From Methanocatella intestini (GTDB lineage: Archaea > Methanobacteriota > Methanobacteria > Methanobacteriales > Methanobacteriaceae): a DNA stretch of 64,000 bases. Under the pieces are notes generated by a model that saw only the letters and a program-made list of their open reading frames with translations, did not search any database and had not been told where the DNA came from. Where the stretch lies: NCBI RefSeq assembly GCF_002252585.1, contig NZ_NQLD01000011.1, one strand, 5' to 3'. Position 1 is the first letter of the stretch. Each line of letters starts with the position of its first letter. The position numbers and the translations under genes are program-made. Shown here piece by piece: positions 16,971 through 25,921 of the stretch.

Positions 16971-17276
16971 AAATAATACCTTCTGTTAATTAGAAATAAT
17001 AAATCTTTAAAAAAAGGAAAAGCATAATTCCCCGTTAGTTTCTAATTTAAATCTATTAAATAAAATATAATTAATAGTTTTTTTAATTTTAAAATTATGC
17101 TTTTCTTCCTAATGAACTATCCATATATTGGAAATTGATTAGAGATGTAAAACTACATCTACTTATATTTTATATTTGAAATATTATATAAATTTTAAGA
17201 TTTTATTGAAGAAATTGAAAAAAATATTAACAAATATTAGTGAATTAATTTAATTAATCCTAAATTTTATAAAAAT
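16971..17276. other. Intergenic region between mtnA and the ABC transporter, with RNA structures
   Basis: There is no coding frame. It holds the 13-bp inverted repeat of the candidate RNA (17010-17107) and a perfect 7-bp hairpin AGATGTA-AAAC-TACATCT at 17143-17160. Minus-strand TATA-like elements lie near 17128-17135 and 17187-17200. Confidence 0.5.
17010..17107 (-). ncRNA. Candidate structured small RNA or mtnA leader attenuator
   Basis: On the minus strand GAAAAGCATAATT (17105-17093) pairs perfectly with AATTATGCTTTTC (17029-17017), and seven T residues follow at about 17015-17009, as in an intrinsic terminator. An inner 7-bp stem, CTATTAA and TTAATAG, lies inside the 63-base loop, next to a GAAACTAACGGGG single-stranded segment. 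A TATA-like CAATATATGG near 17130 is about 25 bases before the outer stem. It could be a free small RNA or a leader controlling mtnA. No known riboswitch was recognised. Confidence 0.4.
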
Positions 17277-17307
17277 TAAAAAAAAGATACAGGATAAAAT
17301 CCTGTAT
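17277..17307 (-). terminator. Terminator of the amino-acid ABC transporter operon
   Basis: On the minus strand ATACAGGAT, three T, ATCCTGTAT is followed by a run of eight T residues, just after the ATPase gene stop at 17313. Confidence 0.85.
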
Positions 17308-17312
17308 ATCAA

Positions 17313-17996
17313 TTAATCATAGAATTTTCCTAAAAATTCTTTCATTCTTGGATTATCAGAAGCAAAGACTTCTTCAGGACTTCCATTTTCAACTATGAAA
17401 CCGTCATCCATAAATATAATTGTATCTGCAACTTTTTTAGCAAAACTCATTTCATGTGTAACAATAACCATAGTCATCTTTTCAGCTGCTAAATCCTTTA
17501 TTACTTTTAAAATTTCACCAGTTAACTCCGGATCAAGAGCTGATGTTGGTTCATCAAAAAATAAAATATCCGGATTCATTGCTAAAGCTCTTGCAATAGA
17601 AACCCTTTGCTGTTGACCACCAGACAATTCACATGGATAAGAATCTTCCTTATCACTTAAATCTAATTTTTTAAGTAAATTTCTAGCATCCCTATAAACA
17701 TCATCTTTATTTCTTTTTTGAACTTTAATAGGTGCATTAGTAATGTTTTTCATAACTGAATGATGAGGGAATAAATTGAAATCCTGAAAAACTAAACCAA
17801 AGGTTCCATCAAAATCAATGATTCCACTATCCTGAGTTTCCAAATTAGTTATACATCTAAGTAATGTAGATTTACCTGAACCTGATGGTCCAATTATACA
17901 TAAAACTTCACCCTTATCCACTTTAAGAGAAATATCTTTCAATACTTCATTTTTACCGAAACTTTTTTTAAGATTTTTAATTTCTAATAAACTCAT
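17313..17996 (-). CDS. Polar amino-acid ABC transporter, ATP-binding protein
   Basis: The 227-residue ATPase has Walker A GPSGSGKST (about 36-44), Q-loop FGLVFQDFNLFPHHSV, ABC signature LSGGQQQRVSIARALA, Walker B ILFFDEPTSALD and the H-loop VTHEMSFAKKVADT. The FNLFPHHSVMKN sequence and short length place it with the GlnQ/HisP group. It powers uptake through the permease encoded 12 bases upstream. A strong terminator follows. Confidence 0.92.
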   Translation of the reverse strand: MSLLEIKNLKKSFGKNEVLKDISLKVDKGEVLCIIGPSGSGKSTLLRCITNLETQDSGIIDFDGTFGLVFQDFNLFPHHSVMKNITNAPIKVQKRNKDDVYRDARNLLKKLDLSDKEDSYPCELSGGQQQRVSIARALAMNPDILFFDEPTSALDPELTGEILKVIKDLAAEKMTMVIVTHEMSFAKKVADTIIFMDDGFIVENGSPEEVFASDNPRMKEFLGKFYD

Positions 17997-18008
17997 GATA
18001 TTTCCCCA

Positions 18009-18659
18009 CTAATCATAATAATCTAATTTTTCTTCGATATATTCCATTACAAATGCAACAATTACATTGAATATATAATAAAATACACCTGCTATAAGCA
18101 ATGCCATAATTGAAGCTTCTGAAGCAGCAATTTGTTTAGCTACTGTGAACATTTCTGGAATAGCTATTACAAAAGACAAAGATGTATCCTTTACAAGAGT
18201 AATTACTTCATTTGTTATTGAAGGCAGAACTATTTTAATGACTTGAGGTAAAATAATTATGAAAAATGTTTCTATTTTACTATAACCTAATACCTGTGCA
18301 GCTTCATATTGCCCTTTAGGAATAGCTTCAATTCCGCCTCTGTAAATTTCAGCAAAGTATGCTGCATAATTAATTGAAAAAGCAATAATCACAGATATCA
18401 TCCTATAATCAGGAGATAAAGAAGCACCAAAAATATAATATGGTGCAAAGAATACCACAATTAATTGTAACATTAATGGTGTGCCTCTCATAATTGAGAT
18501 ATACACTTTCATTAACCATCTTAATGGTTTGAACTTACTCATTCTTCCCCAGGCCACTACAAGACCAAGAGGAAGTGAAAATAATAACGTAAGTAAAAAA
18601 ATTTCTATGGAGGTAATCATACCTCCACACAATTCTGTTATTACAGTACTTAATAACAT
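18009..18659 (-). CDS. Polar amino-acid ABC transporter, permease
   Basis: A 216-residue integral membrane protein of the HisM/GlnP type with about five membrane helices. The EAA loop that contacts the ATPase is EAAQVLGYSKIETFFIIILPQ, and the family's MRGTPLMLQL and FAEIYRGGIEAIPKGQ segments are present. It is a single permease gene, so it would work as a homodimer. It lies between the binding-protein and ATPase genes. Confidence 0.92.
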   Translation of the reverse strand: MLLSTVITELCGGMITSIEIFLLTLLFSLPLGLVVAWGRMSKFKPLRWLMKVYISIMRGTPLMLQLIVVFFAPYYIFGASLSPDYRMISVIIAFSINYAAYFAEIYRGGIEAIPKGQYEAAQVLGYSKIETFFIIILPQVIKIVLPSITNEVITLVKDTSLSFVIAIPEMFTVAKQIAASEASIMALLIAGVFYYIFNVIVAFVMEYIEEKLDYYD

Positions 18660-18675
18660 ATATTATTCGCCTGAC

Positions 18676-19494
18676 TTATTTTCTTATAAGAGAATCTTTA
18701 ATATCATATTCACTGTATTTATCAGCAATTTTATCAACAGTACCGTCTTTGAACATTTCATCTAAAGTAGACTGTACTTGATCTCTCAATTCAGTATTGC
18801 CTTCTTTAAATCCAATACCATACTGCTCTGAAGATATATTGTCATTCAATATTACAAAATCATCAGTGTTATTTTTTGAATTTAATTGGTAATGTGCAAC
18901 ACCAATATCAACTGCAACAGCATCACAAGCTCCAGATTCCAAATCCATAAATGCAGTATTATAATCAGCTACTTCAACTAAGTTTCCAAATGTATCTGCC
19001 AATGATTTTTGATCTCCTTGAAGTGCAGCTAATGCAGATGAATCTTTTTGAGTTTCTACATTTTTACCTTTTAAGTCACTTAAAGAATTAATACCTGAAC
19101 CATTTTTAACAACAATAACCTGTTTGTTATCAAAGTAAGGGTCAGACCATGTGTATTGATCTTCTCTGCCATCCATGGTAAATCCATTCCATATACAATC
19201 AATACTGCCTGAATCTAATTCACTGTCTTTAGCATCCCAGTCAATAGGTTGTTTAACTAAAGTCCAATTGTTTCTATCACAAACTTCTTGTGCTAAATCT
19301 AAATCAAAACCTACATAATCCCCATTGTCATCTTTGTAACCATATGGTGGAAATTCTGCATCAAATCCAACAACTAATGTCTTATCATCGTTAACTACTT
19401 TACTTTCCCCATCAAATACGCCAGAGTATGCCGCCACACCAACAATTGCGAGTATGACTATTATACAAGCGATAATTCCAATTTTCTTATCCAT
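18676..19494 (-). CDS. Polar amino-acid ABC transporter, substrate-binding protein
   Basis: A 272-residue family 3 solute-binding protein. The N-terminus is KK followed by a hydrophobic segment (IGIIACIIVILAIVGVAAY) that acts as a signal or membrane anchor; I see no lipobox cysteine. The mature part has the family markers VVGFDAEFPPYGYKDDNGDYVGFDLDLA and GSIDCIWNGFTMDGRE. The conserved acidic and aromatic residues suit amino-acid binding; the amino acid is not decidable. It is the first gene of the transporter operon. Confidence 0.9.
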   Translation of the reverse strand: MDKKIGIIACIIVILAIVGVAAYSGVFDGESKVVNDDKTLVVGFDAEFPPYGYKDDNGDYVGFDLDLAQEVCDRNNWTLVKQPIDWDAKDSELDSGSIDCIWNGFTMDGREDQYTWSDPYFDNKQVIVVKNGSGINSLSDLKGKNVETQKDSSALAALQGDQKSLADTFGNLVEVADYNTAFMDLESGACDAVAVDIGVAHYQLNSKNNTDDFVILNDNISSEQYGIGFKEGNTELRDQVQSTLDEMFKDGTVDKIADKYSEYDIKDSLIRK

Positions 19495-19656
19495 ATTTTA
19501 ACACCAAAATATCTATTAAACATATCTTAAATTCTTAAATTAAGTAAAAAATCTAAGCTATATAATAACTTTTATTTCTTTAAATATTTATTATTTTACA
19601 CAATTACTGCTGAAAAAATAAATAAAAACAATAAAAAAAATTGAAAAAAAGAAAAA

Positions 19657-20523
19657 TTAGTAATGACTTTGAGGAGTCATTCCTAAATGATGGTCTTCAC
19701 TTTTTTTACCAGGAATCCCATAAGCATCTGCCCTACATTGGGTACATGCTCTAAATACCGGAATAATTTCTTCAACTTCTTCACGAACCTTTTCCATCAT
19801 AGAACATCCCGGACGTTTATAAATTTTCATTTTATTTAATGGAATAAGTGGTAAAACATTCATTAAAGAAGCTCCGCGTTTTTTAACTTCTTTAGCTATC
19901 TCAACAATATGTTCATCATTTAATCCTGGAATTAAAACAGAATTAACTTTAACAACCATGCCATTTTTAGCTGCTTTTTCAACACCTTCAAGCTGATTTT
20001 TAATTAATATTTCAGCAGCTTCATAGCCTTTGTAAACTTTCCCTTCATATTTAATAAATGAGTAAATATCCATTGCTATATCTGGATCAATTGCATTAAT
20101 TGTTACAGTAACAGAATTTACTCCAAGTTCAGCCAATCTATCTGCATATTTAGGAAGTAAAAGACCATTAGTACTCATACATTTTATTAAATCAGGATGA
20201 GTTTTACCTAGCTTTTCAAAAAACTCAAAAGTTTCCTCATTAGCCAGAGAATCTCCAGGTCCAGCTACACCAACTACAGAAATTGGTCCTTCTGCAGTTA
20301 CATCATCAATATGACTAATAGCATCATCTGGTTTCATTATACAGCTAGTAACCCCCGGTCTATTTTCTTCATCATTTATATTCCTAGTACAGAAATTACA
20401 ATAAATATTACATTTTGGTGCTACAGGTACATGAGCTCTACCTACTTTATCATGCACTTTTTCATTAAAACATGGATGTGCTTTAGTTATGTGTGCAAAT
20501 CTAGAACCATTATGTTCATTCAT
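19657..20523 (-). CDS. nifB: NifB radical SAM enzyme (iron-sulfur-carbide cluster synthesis)
   Basis: NifB fuses two 4Fe-4S clusters and inserts a carbide to make the 8Fe-9S-C cluster, the core of the nitrogenase cofactor. The 288-residue protein is a stand-alone NifB without the NifX-like tail. It has HPCFN (C18), the radical SAM CX3CX2C at C38, C42 and C45 in PVAPKCNIYCNFC, RPGVTS, and the C-terminal pair C260/C263 (CTQC) that helps hold the substrate clusters. It follows mmp17 by 62 bases, in which a TATA-like CTTTATAATATAG is seen. No nitrogenase gene is in the window. Confidence 0.93.
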   Translation of the reverse strand: MNEHNGSRFAHITKAHPCFNEKVHDKVGRAHVPVAPKCNIYCNFCTRNINDEENRPGVTSCIMKPDDAISHIDDVTAEGPISVVGVAGPGDSLANEETFEFFEKLGKTHPDLIKCMSTNGLLLPKYADRLAELGVNSVTVTINAIDPDIAMDIYSFIKYEGKVYKGYEAAEILIKNQLEGVEKAAKNGMVVKVNSVLIPGLNDEHIVEIAKEVKKRGASLMNVLPLIPLNKMKIYKRPGCSMMEKVREEVEEIIPVFRACTQCRADAYGIPGKKSEDHHLGMTPQSHY

Positions 20524-20585
20524 ATAACATCACTCCCCTACTTGTAATTATGTTTGTATATAATCGAACTATATTATAAAGTTAT

Positions 20586-21146
20586 CTATAAACCTTTATT
20601 TAATTCTGCAATATAGTCATTAGCTTTATCAATCCAATCATCTTTAATTAATTCATCAGTAGCTATTACAGCCACAATATCCCCAACAGAAACATCTTTA
20701 ATTATTTTAAACCCTTCCGGCAAAATTCTAAAGATTGCATCATAAATTCTTCTTTGAAGATTTGAATGAGGATCATCAACAACCAAATCTTCCAGATCCA
20801 TTTGATTTCCTTCAAGATCAATATTATACCTGGTCGGCTGATAAAGCTCATCTCTAGAAAATCTCCTCCACAATAACTTCAAAATATTTGGGAGATAATT
20901 TTCATTTTCAATAAATATTTTAGTAACATCATTGCTTTTATCATAAGTGAAATTAGCCACATCACCAAATTTAATAACACCAGAAGTCTTTTTCATTTTA
21001 ATAGCTAAAATAAAAACTGCTTCATCAGGGTTAGCAAAAGCTTTTAAATCTTCAACAGCAGGACCAAGAACCAAATCCTGAAAAATCTGTTTAATAATCA
21101 TTTCATAGACTTCTGCGCCTTTTTCATCATAGCATTCTACTAACAT
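20586..21146 (-). CDS. Methanogenesis marker protein 17
   Basis: A 186-residue protein found in methanogens. It resembles the marker-17 family in length and in segments such as IKQIFQDLVLGPAVEDLKAF and LPNILKLLWRRFSRDELYQP. From memory, marker 17 co-purifies with McrC and markers 3 and 7 in the ATP-dependent activation complex of methyl-coenzyme M reductase. The ATG at 21146 follows AGAGTTGATTTG. It is the sixth marker gene of the run and directly precedes nifB. Confidence 0.87.
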   Translation of the reverse strand: MLVECYDEKGAEVYEMIIKQIFQDLVLGPAVEDLKAFANPDEAVFILAIKMKKTSGVIKFGDVANFTYDKSNDVTKIFIENENYLPNILKLLWRRFSRDELYQPTRYNIDLEGNQMDLEDLVVDDPHSNLQRRIYDAIFRILPEGFKIIKDVSVGDIVAVIATDELIKDDWIDKANDYIAELNKGL

Positions 21147-21161
21147 CAAATCAACTCTTGA

Positions 21162-22403
21162 CTATTTATTATCTTGCCTATGACCCATTCCAGATACTAA
21201 AAGAGCAGCACCTACCGCTCCAATATGTTGAGAATATTGAGGTACAATAACATCAATACCACCTAACATTTCACTAACAGCTTCAACAAGTCCAGAAATT
21301 AATGATGTTCCACCTACCTGTATGAGAGGTTCCCTTAAATCTATTTCCTGAAGTTGCTGTTCGTAAACTTGTTCAGCTACAGAATGACAGGTTGCGGCAG
21401 CAGCATCAGCTTTGGAACCACCTGCTGCAAGAGTAGTAACTAAATCCTGAATACCGAAAACAATACAGTAACTGTTAAGTAATGCTTTTCTGTAATCCCC
21501 TTGTAAAGCAAGAGGTCCTAACTCTTCAATAGAAACATCTAAACGACGGGAAGCCATATCTAAAAATCTTCCAGATGCTCCTGCACAGATTCCCCCCATA
21601 GTAAAGTTATCAGGAATACCATCATTAACAGTGATTACTTTGTTATCCATACCCCCAATATCCAATACAGTAGCTTCCCCTTTTTGATGATCAGCCAAAT
21701 ATACTGCACCTTTTGCATTAACAGACAACTCTTCCTGAACTAATTCTGCATTTAATTGTTTACCAATATTAATACGACCATAACCAGTTGTACCAATTCC
21801 ATCAACATCATCAATTGTATATTCAGTATCAGCAAAAGCTTCTTCAACACCTTTATAAACAGAACCCATAATATCTTTTGTTTCTGTCCAGCCAGTACCT
21901 ATAACTTTATTATTTTCCATAGCTACAACTTTTGTAGTTGTTGAACCAGAATCAATACCTAATGTAAGACCTTCCTGTTTTTCACGAGCAAGAATACTTC
22001 TACGTGTTACAGTAGTAGCTAATGCTTCCATACGAATAAATAATTCATCTGCTTTTGTTCTTTCTGTAAATGAATATGTAACTACAGGAATACGAGTATT
22101 ATCCTGCAGGAATTTACGCACTGCATTTCTTACAAGAGCTCCTTCTGCACATCTAAAACAAGAAGCAATGAATACTGCATCAGGTTTACATCTTCCTTCA
22201 ACAATTGCCATTGCTCTTGCAATCATTAACTTTAAACTTGAACTTTGAGCAGAAAATCCAAATTTGGCATAAGATTCATCAATATAATCCAAATCAATTT
22301 CCGGAAGAATAATTTCTGCACCAAAAGTATTGGCTGCTTTTTCAATTTCCTTTTGAATTCCACTATATTCAGTTCCACATGAAACTAAAGCAATTTTAAC
22401 CAT
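21162..22403 (-). CDS. Methanogenesis marker protein 15 (BadF/BcrA-type ATPase)
   Basis: A 413-residue protein with an N-terminal domain of about 130 residues that contains CFRCAEGALVRNA. An ASKHA-fold ATPase domain follows, starting LGIDSGSTTTKVV and including TTGYGRINIGK, VLDIGGMDNKVI and GICAGASGRFLDMA. The ATPase half is like activators of 2-hydroxyacyl-CoA dehydratases, which use ATP to drive a low-potential electron through a bridging 4Fe-4S cluster. That makes an ATP-driven reductase role plausible. Its gene lies two bases after mmp5, with an AGGGGGAAT SD. Confidence 0.9.
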   Translation of the reverse strand: MVKIALVSCGTEYSGIQKEIEKAANTFGAEIILPEIDLDYIDESYAKFGFSAQSSSLKLMIARAMAIVEGRCKPDAVFIASCFRCAEGALVRNAVRKFLQDNTRIPVVTYSFTERTKADELFIRMEALATTVTRRSILAREKQEGLTLGIDSGSTTTKVVAMENNKVIGTGWTETKDIMGSVYKGVEEAFADTEYTIDDVDGIGTTGYGRINIGKQLNAELVQEELSVNAKGAVYLADHQKGEATVLDIGGMDNKVITVNDGIPDNFTMGGICAGASGRFLDMASRRLDVSIEELGPLALQGDYRKALLNSYCIVFGIQDLVTTLAAGGSKADAAAATCHSVAEQVYEQQLQEIDLREPLIQVGGTSLISGLVEAVSEMLGGIDVIVPQYSQHIGAVGAALLVSGMGHRQDNK

Positions 22404-22405
22404 TA

Positions 22406-22849
22406 TTATTCCCCCTTAAGAGAGTCTAAAAACTCATTAATTTGATTTACCATTAAAAATGTCCCATCCCTATTTTTTGGATATGTAACTTCAAGTATAG
22501 GAATATCCCTTTGCCTAAGCAGGAATATGGACAGTTCATTTGTTCTAGCGCAACCTACACAACCAAAACCAAATGGAGCACCATCAACTAAAATAGCTGC
22601 TTCAGCTTCATCTATTAAAGGACCTATAATAGACATTCTTCCACGAACACCTGAAGGAACTTCAATAGCTGCATATTTAAGACCTTTAATTGGGTCTTCT
22701 TCAGTAATATTCATAGGAGGAGAATCAATTTCAGGATCTTTAATTTTTTGTCTTATTTGTTTTTGAAGAACTAAAGGAGTGTGACCTTTCCTTTCAATTA
22801 AATCTGCTAAGATTAATGAATTTGGAGGATAAATAGCTACTTTCACCAT
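22406..22849 (-). CDS. Methanogenesis marker protein 5
   Basis: A 147-residue methanogen-specific protein. The family opening VKVAIYPPNSLILADLIERKGH and the cysteine-containing GAPFGFGCVGCARTNEL motif are present, the latter a possible metal or cluster ligand pair. The role is unproven. The SD AGGTGAAAAAAC precedes the ATG, and it sits between mmp6 and mmp15 with almost no spacing. Confidence 0.88.
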   Translation of the reverse strand: MVKVAIYPPNSLILADLIERKGHTPLVLQKQIRQKIKDPEIDSPPMNITEEDPIKGLKYAAIEVPSGVRGRMSIIGPLIDEAEAAILVDGAPFGFGCVGCARTNELSIFLLRQRDIPILEVTYPKNRDGTFLMVNQINEFLDSLKGE

Positions 22850-22855
22850 GTTTTT

Positions 22856-23332
22856 TCACCTATCATTATTATTTTCTAAACATTCATTCATAATTTTTTT
22901 AAATTCATCAACATCAATTGGTTTTTCAACTGCAACTTTTACATCACGAGGATTTTCCAAAGCATCTGCCACATCACCAAGCAATCTGTATTCATTTTCC
23001 ATCTGGTGGAAACCTTCCCTTGGTCCAAATCTGTGGCCCCTGCATCTTCTAGGATCCCCAGGAGCAAAACCTCTCTCTTTTGTGAAAATGTGATTCGAAT
23101 CCAATTTTCTTATTTCACGAATCGCTTCAAAAACATCCTTTGTTTTTCCACTTACCATAGAACCATAACAGGTATTTTTTATTGTAAGAGGTAAATCAAG
23201 CATATGTAACTCATTAACAATTTCACTTTCACTAACATGAGCTCCAGGAGCAATTATAATCATACGAGTAATTACATCAGGATCCCAATCTTCTTTATCC
23301 AATTCAGGACTAATCGTTAAATTCCTTAACAT
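22856..23332 (-). CDS. Methanogenesis marker protein 6
   Basis: A 158-residue methanogen-specific protein with the segments RMIIIAPGAHVSESEIVNEL and FAPGDPRRCRGHRFGPREGF, typical of marker 6. The single Cys in a basic Arg-rich loop is conserved in memory of the family, but its role is unknown. The ATG overlaps the end of mmp3 by 23 bases and follows GGAGAGATAGTTT. Confidence 0.88.
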   Translation of the reverse strand: MLRNLTISPELDKEDWDPDVITRMIIIAPGAHVSESEIVNELHMLDLPLTIKNTCYGSMVSGKTKDVFEAIREIRKLDSNHIFTKERGFAPGDPRRCRGHRFGPREGFHQMENEYRLLGDVADALENPRDVKVAVEKPIDVDEFKKIMNECLENNNDR

Positions 23333-24851
23333 AAACTATCTCTCCATCTTTAAATTTTTCAAGTTTGGAATAATCAGAAACAACATTACCAACAATGTTA
23401 GTTGAACTAAATGATTCTGCAGTTGGTCCAAATTCCTTATTATCTTCAAATCTTACTCCAATTAAACCAACATTTTTTGCAGACATATTAGTTACACCAA
23501 TTTCACATGCTTTTACAATATTTTCAGGAGTATTTTCTGGAACAAGTCCTTTTGAAATATTTGAATCTCCTTCAAATATTAATATATGCATCCCAGGTAC
23601 TGAAAAATGAACTTTAATTTTACCAATTGGCTCTTCTAAAAGACCTGACACTAATTTAAAGTATTTTACAGTTCTTGAAGCATTTTCAGTAAAGTCAATT
23701 TCACATAAATCATCTTTATGAATGGATTTGGTTGTTACTTTTCCTTCATTTAAAATATCAATCGTGTATTTTGGAGTTTGCTCTACAATTAAAGCATCTT
23801 CTCCAGTCACTCCCTCTTTAACATGTTCAATATTTAAACTAGCTAATTTTTCATCAATTTCATTTTGATTATGACCAAGTAACATCAGTCTATCCTGATT
23901 AGATTTAACAGTTATAAACTCTCCTTTTTTAGCTATATCAATAATTTCCATACCATTTATGATTTTACCTACATTGGTGTGATTTGGACTTAAAACTCTA
24001 CTTTCCCTATAAATATATAATTTTCCAACACCTACACCACTGTTTCTAACAGTTATGCTTCCTCTTGTTCTGGAAGCAACATTTTCTTTAGGTTTATCTA
24101 TCCCTTTCAAATCATAAAATCCTAAAAATGATTCTGATTCAAAATCAACTTTAATTCTGCCGTCTTTAATAATTGAAAACAGATGCTCAACAGAAACTGG
24201 AGAATTATTATCCACTTCAAGTGAAACATAAGTAAATAATTCATTGCCCTCTTTTAAAACAGTGTCTAAATCAGATACAGCAGATGAATCTGTAGTTGTA
24301 CTTCTTTCAATAATAGGCTCAATAGCTTTTACTTCATCATCATCTGTTAGTAAGTTTAAAGTTTTTTTACCACCAATTACCTTTGCAAATATTCCTTTAT
24401 TAAATGGAGGAACACTGTAAACATTAGTGGTGTTTTCTTTAATAAGAATTAAATGTGTTGACTCATTACTAAAACTAGATAAACTTAAAACAACATCCCC
24501 CTCATAATATTTATATTCATCAGAAGTAGGTTTCAAATCAGTGACAACAGGACCAATAGCTACTTCATTTGAAGTTGACCATCTAACAGATAAGTTTTCA
24601 AAATCTTTATACTGTTTTTTCCAGACATCAACTAAAGGCTGTGCTTCTTTAGTATCAAGAAGTTCTAAAATAACAGATCCTTGTGTTGTTTTAATTCTAA
24701 ACTTGCTAACATTTTTTTCAAGCTCTTTTTTACCCTTAATTAAACAGATAATACTGCCGGGAGTGTATGGAGCATTAGATTCATCAATAACATCCTGAAT
24801 TGTAGAACCTTCTGCCACATTCATTTCTTTTCCATTAATTTTTATTAACAT
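23310..24851 (-). CDS. Methanogenesis marker protein 3
   Basis: A large marker protein of 513 residues. The first 70 residues look like a ubiquitin/ThiS-type fold (LIKINGKEMNVAEGSTIQDV). The middle includes RTRGSITVRNSGVGVGKLYIY, and the end SAKNVGLIGVRFEDNKEFGP. From memory, marker 3 belongs to the McrC-containing activation complex of methyl-coenzyme M reductase. The start was set at the ATG at 24851 because GGGAGATTAT directly precedes it; the four residues before it in the longer frame lack an SD. Confidence 0.9.
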   Translation of the reverse strand: MLIKINGKEMNVAEGSTIQDVIDESNAPYTPGSIICLIKGKKELEKNVSKFRIKTTQGSVILELLDTKEAQPLVDVWKKQYKDFENLSVRWSTSNEVAIGPVVTDLKPTSDEYKYYEGDVVLSLSSFSNESTHLILIKENTTNVYSVPPFNKGIFAKVIGGKKTLNLLTDDDEVKAIEPIIERSTTTDSSAVSDLDTVLKEGNELFTYVSLEVDNNSPVSVEHLFSIIKDGRIKVDFESESFLGFYDLKGIDKPKENVASRTRGSITVRNSGVGVGKLYIYRESRVLSPNHTNVGKIINGMEIIDIAKKGEFITVKSNQDRLMLLGHNQNEIDEKLASLNIEHVKEGVTGEDALIVEQTPKYTIDILNEGKVTTKSIHKDDLCEIDFTENASRTVKYFKLVSGLLEEPIGKIKVHFSVPGMHILIFEGDSNISKGLVPENTPENIVKACEIGVTNMSAKNVGLIGVRFEDNKEFGPTAESFSSTNIVGNVVSDYSKLEKFKDGEIVYVKEFND

Positions 24852-24910
24852 ATAATCTCCCAAAAAGAATTTTTTAATTAATATATAAATTTTAAAGCTT
24901 ATAAAAATAA

Positions 24911-25897
24911 TTACTCTTTTTTAAACTTGAAAACTGGATTTGTTTTTTGATTAAAAACTTCCAATTTTTCACCATCACCATTAACTAAATACAAGGAACA
25001 GTCACCAGTAATTTCGCCAACAACATTAGCTTCAATAGAATAATCCTTCAAATACTCTTTAATAAAATCACAATTTTCCTCATCAGCAGTAAATACAAAA
25101 CCAGAACCAGGATATGATTTTAACCAATTTTCCCATCCAATATTTTTATTTCTTGGAATATCCATTAAATTTACTATTGCTCCTTTAACAGATGTTTCAA
25201 GTAACATTTCCAAAGTTCCTAAAATACCAGGGTTACTGATATCTTTTCCAGATTTAATATAATCTTTTTCAGCTAAATATTGAACTGCTGTAATTTGATC
25301 TTGAACTAATTGTTTGTCCTTATCATATGTAGTATCCCAATTTAGTGCAAACATTTCATGAGGTTTACCATCTAAATCAATAGCAACAATGATTTTATCA
25401 CCTACTTCTGCCCCAAAACTAGTGATTAATTTATCTTTCTTTGCAATTCCCACAATAGCTACTCCCAAAGAATCAACTTCACCATCAGGATGTAGATGAC
25501 CTCCAACCATAGGTACACCAAACTTCAAACAACCATCTTTAATACCTGCCAATAATTCTTCATAAATTTCATCATGTTTTATTGACATTATATTAACCAT
25601 AGCCAATGGTTTTCCACCCATAGCTGCAATATCATTTACATTAACAAGAACAGAACAATAACCTGCCCAATATGGGTTAACATTCATTATTTGACCCCAT
25701 ATACCATCTGCAGCTACTAAAACTACTTGATTATTTCCAATATCAATAGCTGAAGCATCATCACCAATATCAATTACAACATCACCTGAAACATTATAAG
25801 ATTCAGTTAAAAGAGATGTTACAGTATCAATAGAAGCTTTACGAGTTACTCCTTCAAATTCCTGAATTGCCTTTACAAGGTTTTTAAAATCTGAAAT
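24911..25897 (-). CDS. Methanogenesis marker protein 2 (AIR synthase/SelD fold)
   Basis: An ATP-binding protein of the AIR-synthase/selenophosphate-synthetase fold, 328 residues. Seen: VVIDIGDDASAIDIGNNQVV (metal/ATP-binding Asp pair), NVNDIAAMGGKPLAM and MVGGHLHPDGEVDSLGVAIVG. The product it phosphorylates is unknown. An ATG at 25915 lacks an SD. AAGGTGT then four T then ATT at 25897 puts the start exactly where marker-2 proteins begin (SDFKNLVKAIQEFEG), so I take ATT as the start. The gene leads into mmp3 after about 60 bases. Confidence 0.88.
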   Translation of the reverse strand: MSDFKNLVKAIQEFEGVTRKASIDTVTSLLTESYNVSGDVVIDIGDDASAIDIGNNQVVLVAADGIWGQIMNVNPYWAGYCSVLVNVNDIAAMGGKPLAMVNIMSIKHDEIYEELLAGIKDGCLKFGVPMVGGHLHPDGEVDSLGVAIVGIAKKDKLITSFGAEVGDKIIVAIDLDGKPHEMFALNWDTTYDKDKQLVQDQITAVQYLAEKDYIKSGKDISNPGILGTLEMLLETSVKGAIVNLMDIPRNKNIGWENWLKSYPGSGFVFTADEENCDFIKEYLKDYSIEANVVGEITGDCSLYLVNGDGEKLEVFNQKTNPVFKFKKE

Positions 25898-25921
25898 AAA
25901 AACACCTTCCCTCATTCTTTT

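Noticed and set aside
20524..20585. NrpR nitrogen operator (GGAA-N6-TTCC) before nifB
   Set aside because: I looked for it in the 62 bases upstream and found none, which does not support nitrogen control of nifB here.
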